Assembly (NCBI RefSeq): GCF_001428045.1 | Contig: NZ_LMSD01000012.1 | Coordinates: 882,735-946,734, forward strand | Direction of reading: 5' to 3' | Origin: Paenibacillus sp. Soil750 | Lineage (GTDB): Bacteria; Bacillota; Bacilli; Paenibacillales; NBRC-103111 | DNA: 64,000 nucleotides | In this document: positions 63,680 through 64,000 of the stretch, piece after piece | Layout of the letters: each line of letters opens with the position of its first letter | Numbering within the stretch: the first letter of the stretch is position 1 | Made by a program: the position numbers and the translations under genes | The notes under the pieces: model-generated | Database searches by the model: none | Told to the model about the DNA's origin: nothing | Seen by the model: only the letters and a program-made list of their open reading frames with translations

Positions 63680-63861
63680 GGAAAACATACAGCTAATTCG
63701 AGTGAAAAAGACGATTATTTGAATATAGATGGAAAATGTACAGGTAATTTCCTTGGAATTATTGAAAAACACAGAATTCGAAGATAGCTGGAGGAAATCC
63801 AGTTATTCCGCAAATGAGCCCAAATGGGGCAAATTTAGATACAGGAAATCCAGTTATTTCG
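63680..63861 (+). repeat. Four degenerate intergenic repeats of about 50-60 bp period
   Basis: Copies start near 63680, 63731, 63791 and 63843 and follow the pattern GGAAAA(N)nTACAG(N)TAATT or GGAAATCCAGTTATT(C/T)CG. The last two share an exact GGAAATCCAGTTATT. Units of this look are, from memory, common between Paenibacillus genes; their role is unknown. Confidence 0.6.
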
Positions 63862-64000
63862 TCGGAGGGCTGCTTCTCTAGTAAACTAGTAGATTTTCAT
63901 ATATCATTCCGATAAGTTTAGCTATAATATAACAGACTACATAAAGACTACTTTGGCTAGTCAGATCATCTTTTGCTCAATAAAGAATAAAAAGTGCCTG

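Larger units (their letters stand above)
63460..64000. other. Gene-free right end of the window
   Basis: No gene is visible in either strand. It contains a leader hairpin at 63490-63521, four degenerate repeats at 63680-63861 and, on the plus strand, a perfect TATAAT at 63923-63928 that might start a gene beyond the window. Confidence 0.55.

Overview
The window looks like a chromosomal accessory-metabolism region of a Gram-positive, low-to-mid GC endospore-former of the Paenibacillaceae, most likely Paenibacillus or a close relative. The signs are strong Shine-Dalgarno sites (AGGAGG, AAGGGGGA), lipoprotein-type solute-binding proteins, YesM/YesN-type two-component systems, MsmX-dependent style sugar importers without their own ATPase, S-layer-homology anchoring, and many carbohydrate-active enzymes. 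I saw no tRNA, rRNA, insertion sequence, prophage or CRISPR array.

Layout. (1) 1-2.7 kb: the start of a membrane or exported protein, a formylglycine-generating enzyme, and a pair of short ChrA-type transporters. (2) 2.9-14.6 kb, all minus strand: a polysaccharide-utilisation operon with two permeases and a binding protein (Lpl/Ytc type), two Gfo/Idh/MocA oxidoreductases, a xylose-isomerase-like TIM barrel, an unrecognised toroid-type enzyme, a GH105-like hydrolase with a long N-terminal extension, and an MgtC-family membrane protein as last gene. A GH95 fucosidase gene lies just upstream behind its own terminator. (3) 17.5-26.8 kb: a complete inositol catabolic operon, iolD-iolE-iolC-iolA-iolJ-iolG-iolB, followed by a LacI-type regulator. 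Its promoter carries three evenly spaced TTAAGCGCTTAA-type operators. (4) 26.8-30.3 kb: a second LacI regulator divergent from a large FAD-dependent oxidoreductase, each promoter with its own CTCGAG-centred palindrome. (5) 30.3-33.7 kb: a YesM/YesN-type two-component pair. (6) 33.8-40.2 kb: an RND-type efflux operon (pump, lipoprotein adaptor, unknown exported protein), with an 11-bp tandem repeat just upstream of the likely promoter. (7) 40.4-44.7 kb: a glycerophosphodiesterase divergent from a Ugp-like importer, with a candidate Pho box between them. (8) 44.7-53.2 kb: a giant SLH-anchored GH101 endo-alpha-N-acetylgalactosaminidase. (9) 53.7-55.3 kb: two divergent small Xre-type regulators with shared operator-like motifs, and a UPF0173 hydrolase. 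(10) 55.4-63.5 kb: a second importer operon (binding protein, two permeases, sensor kinase, response regulator) followed by a second, paralogous binding protein. (11) 63.5-64 kb: non-coding, with degenerate repeats.

How it fits together. The extracellular GH101 would release core-1 O-glycan disaccharide from mucin-type glycoproteins. The adjacent importer with a sensor pair and duplicate binding protein could take it up, although the substrate is inferred only from position. The 3-14 kb operon and GH95 gene point to import and intracellular breakdown of oligosaccharides bearing unsaturated uronic acid and fucose-like residues. Two Gfo/Idh enzymes beside a TIM-barrel isomerase also allow a redox or elimination route. 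The iol operon is complete for conversion of myo-inositol to central intermediates but has no transporter. No importer in the window carries an ATP-binding subunit, so a shared ATPase elsewhere is implied.
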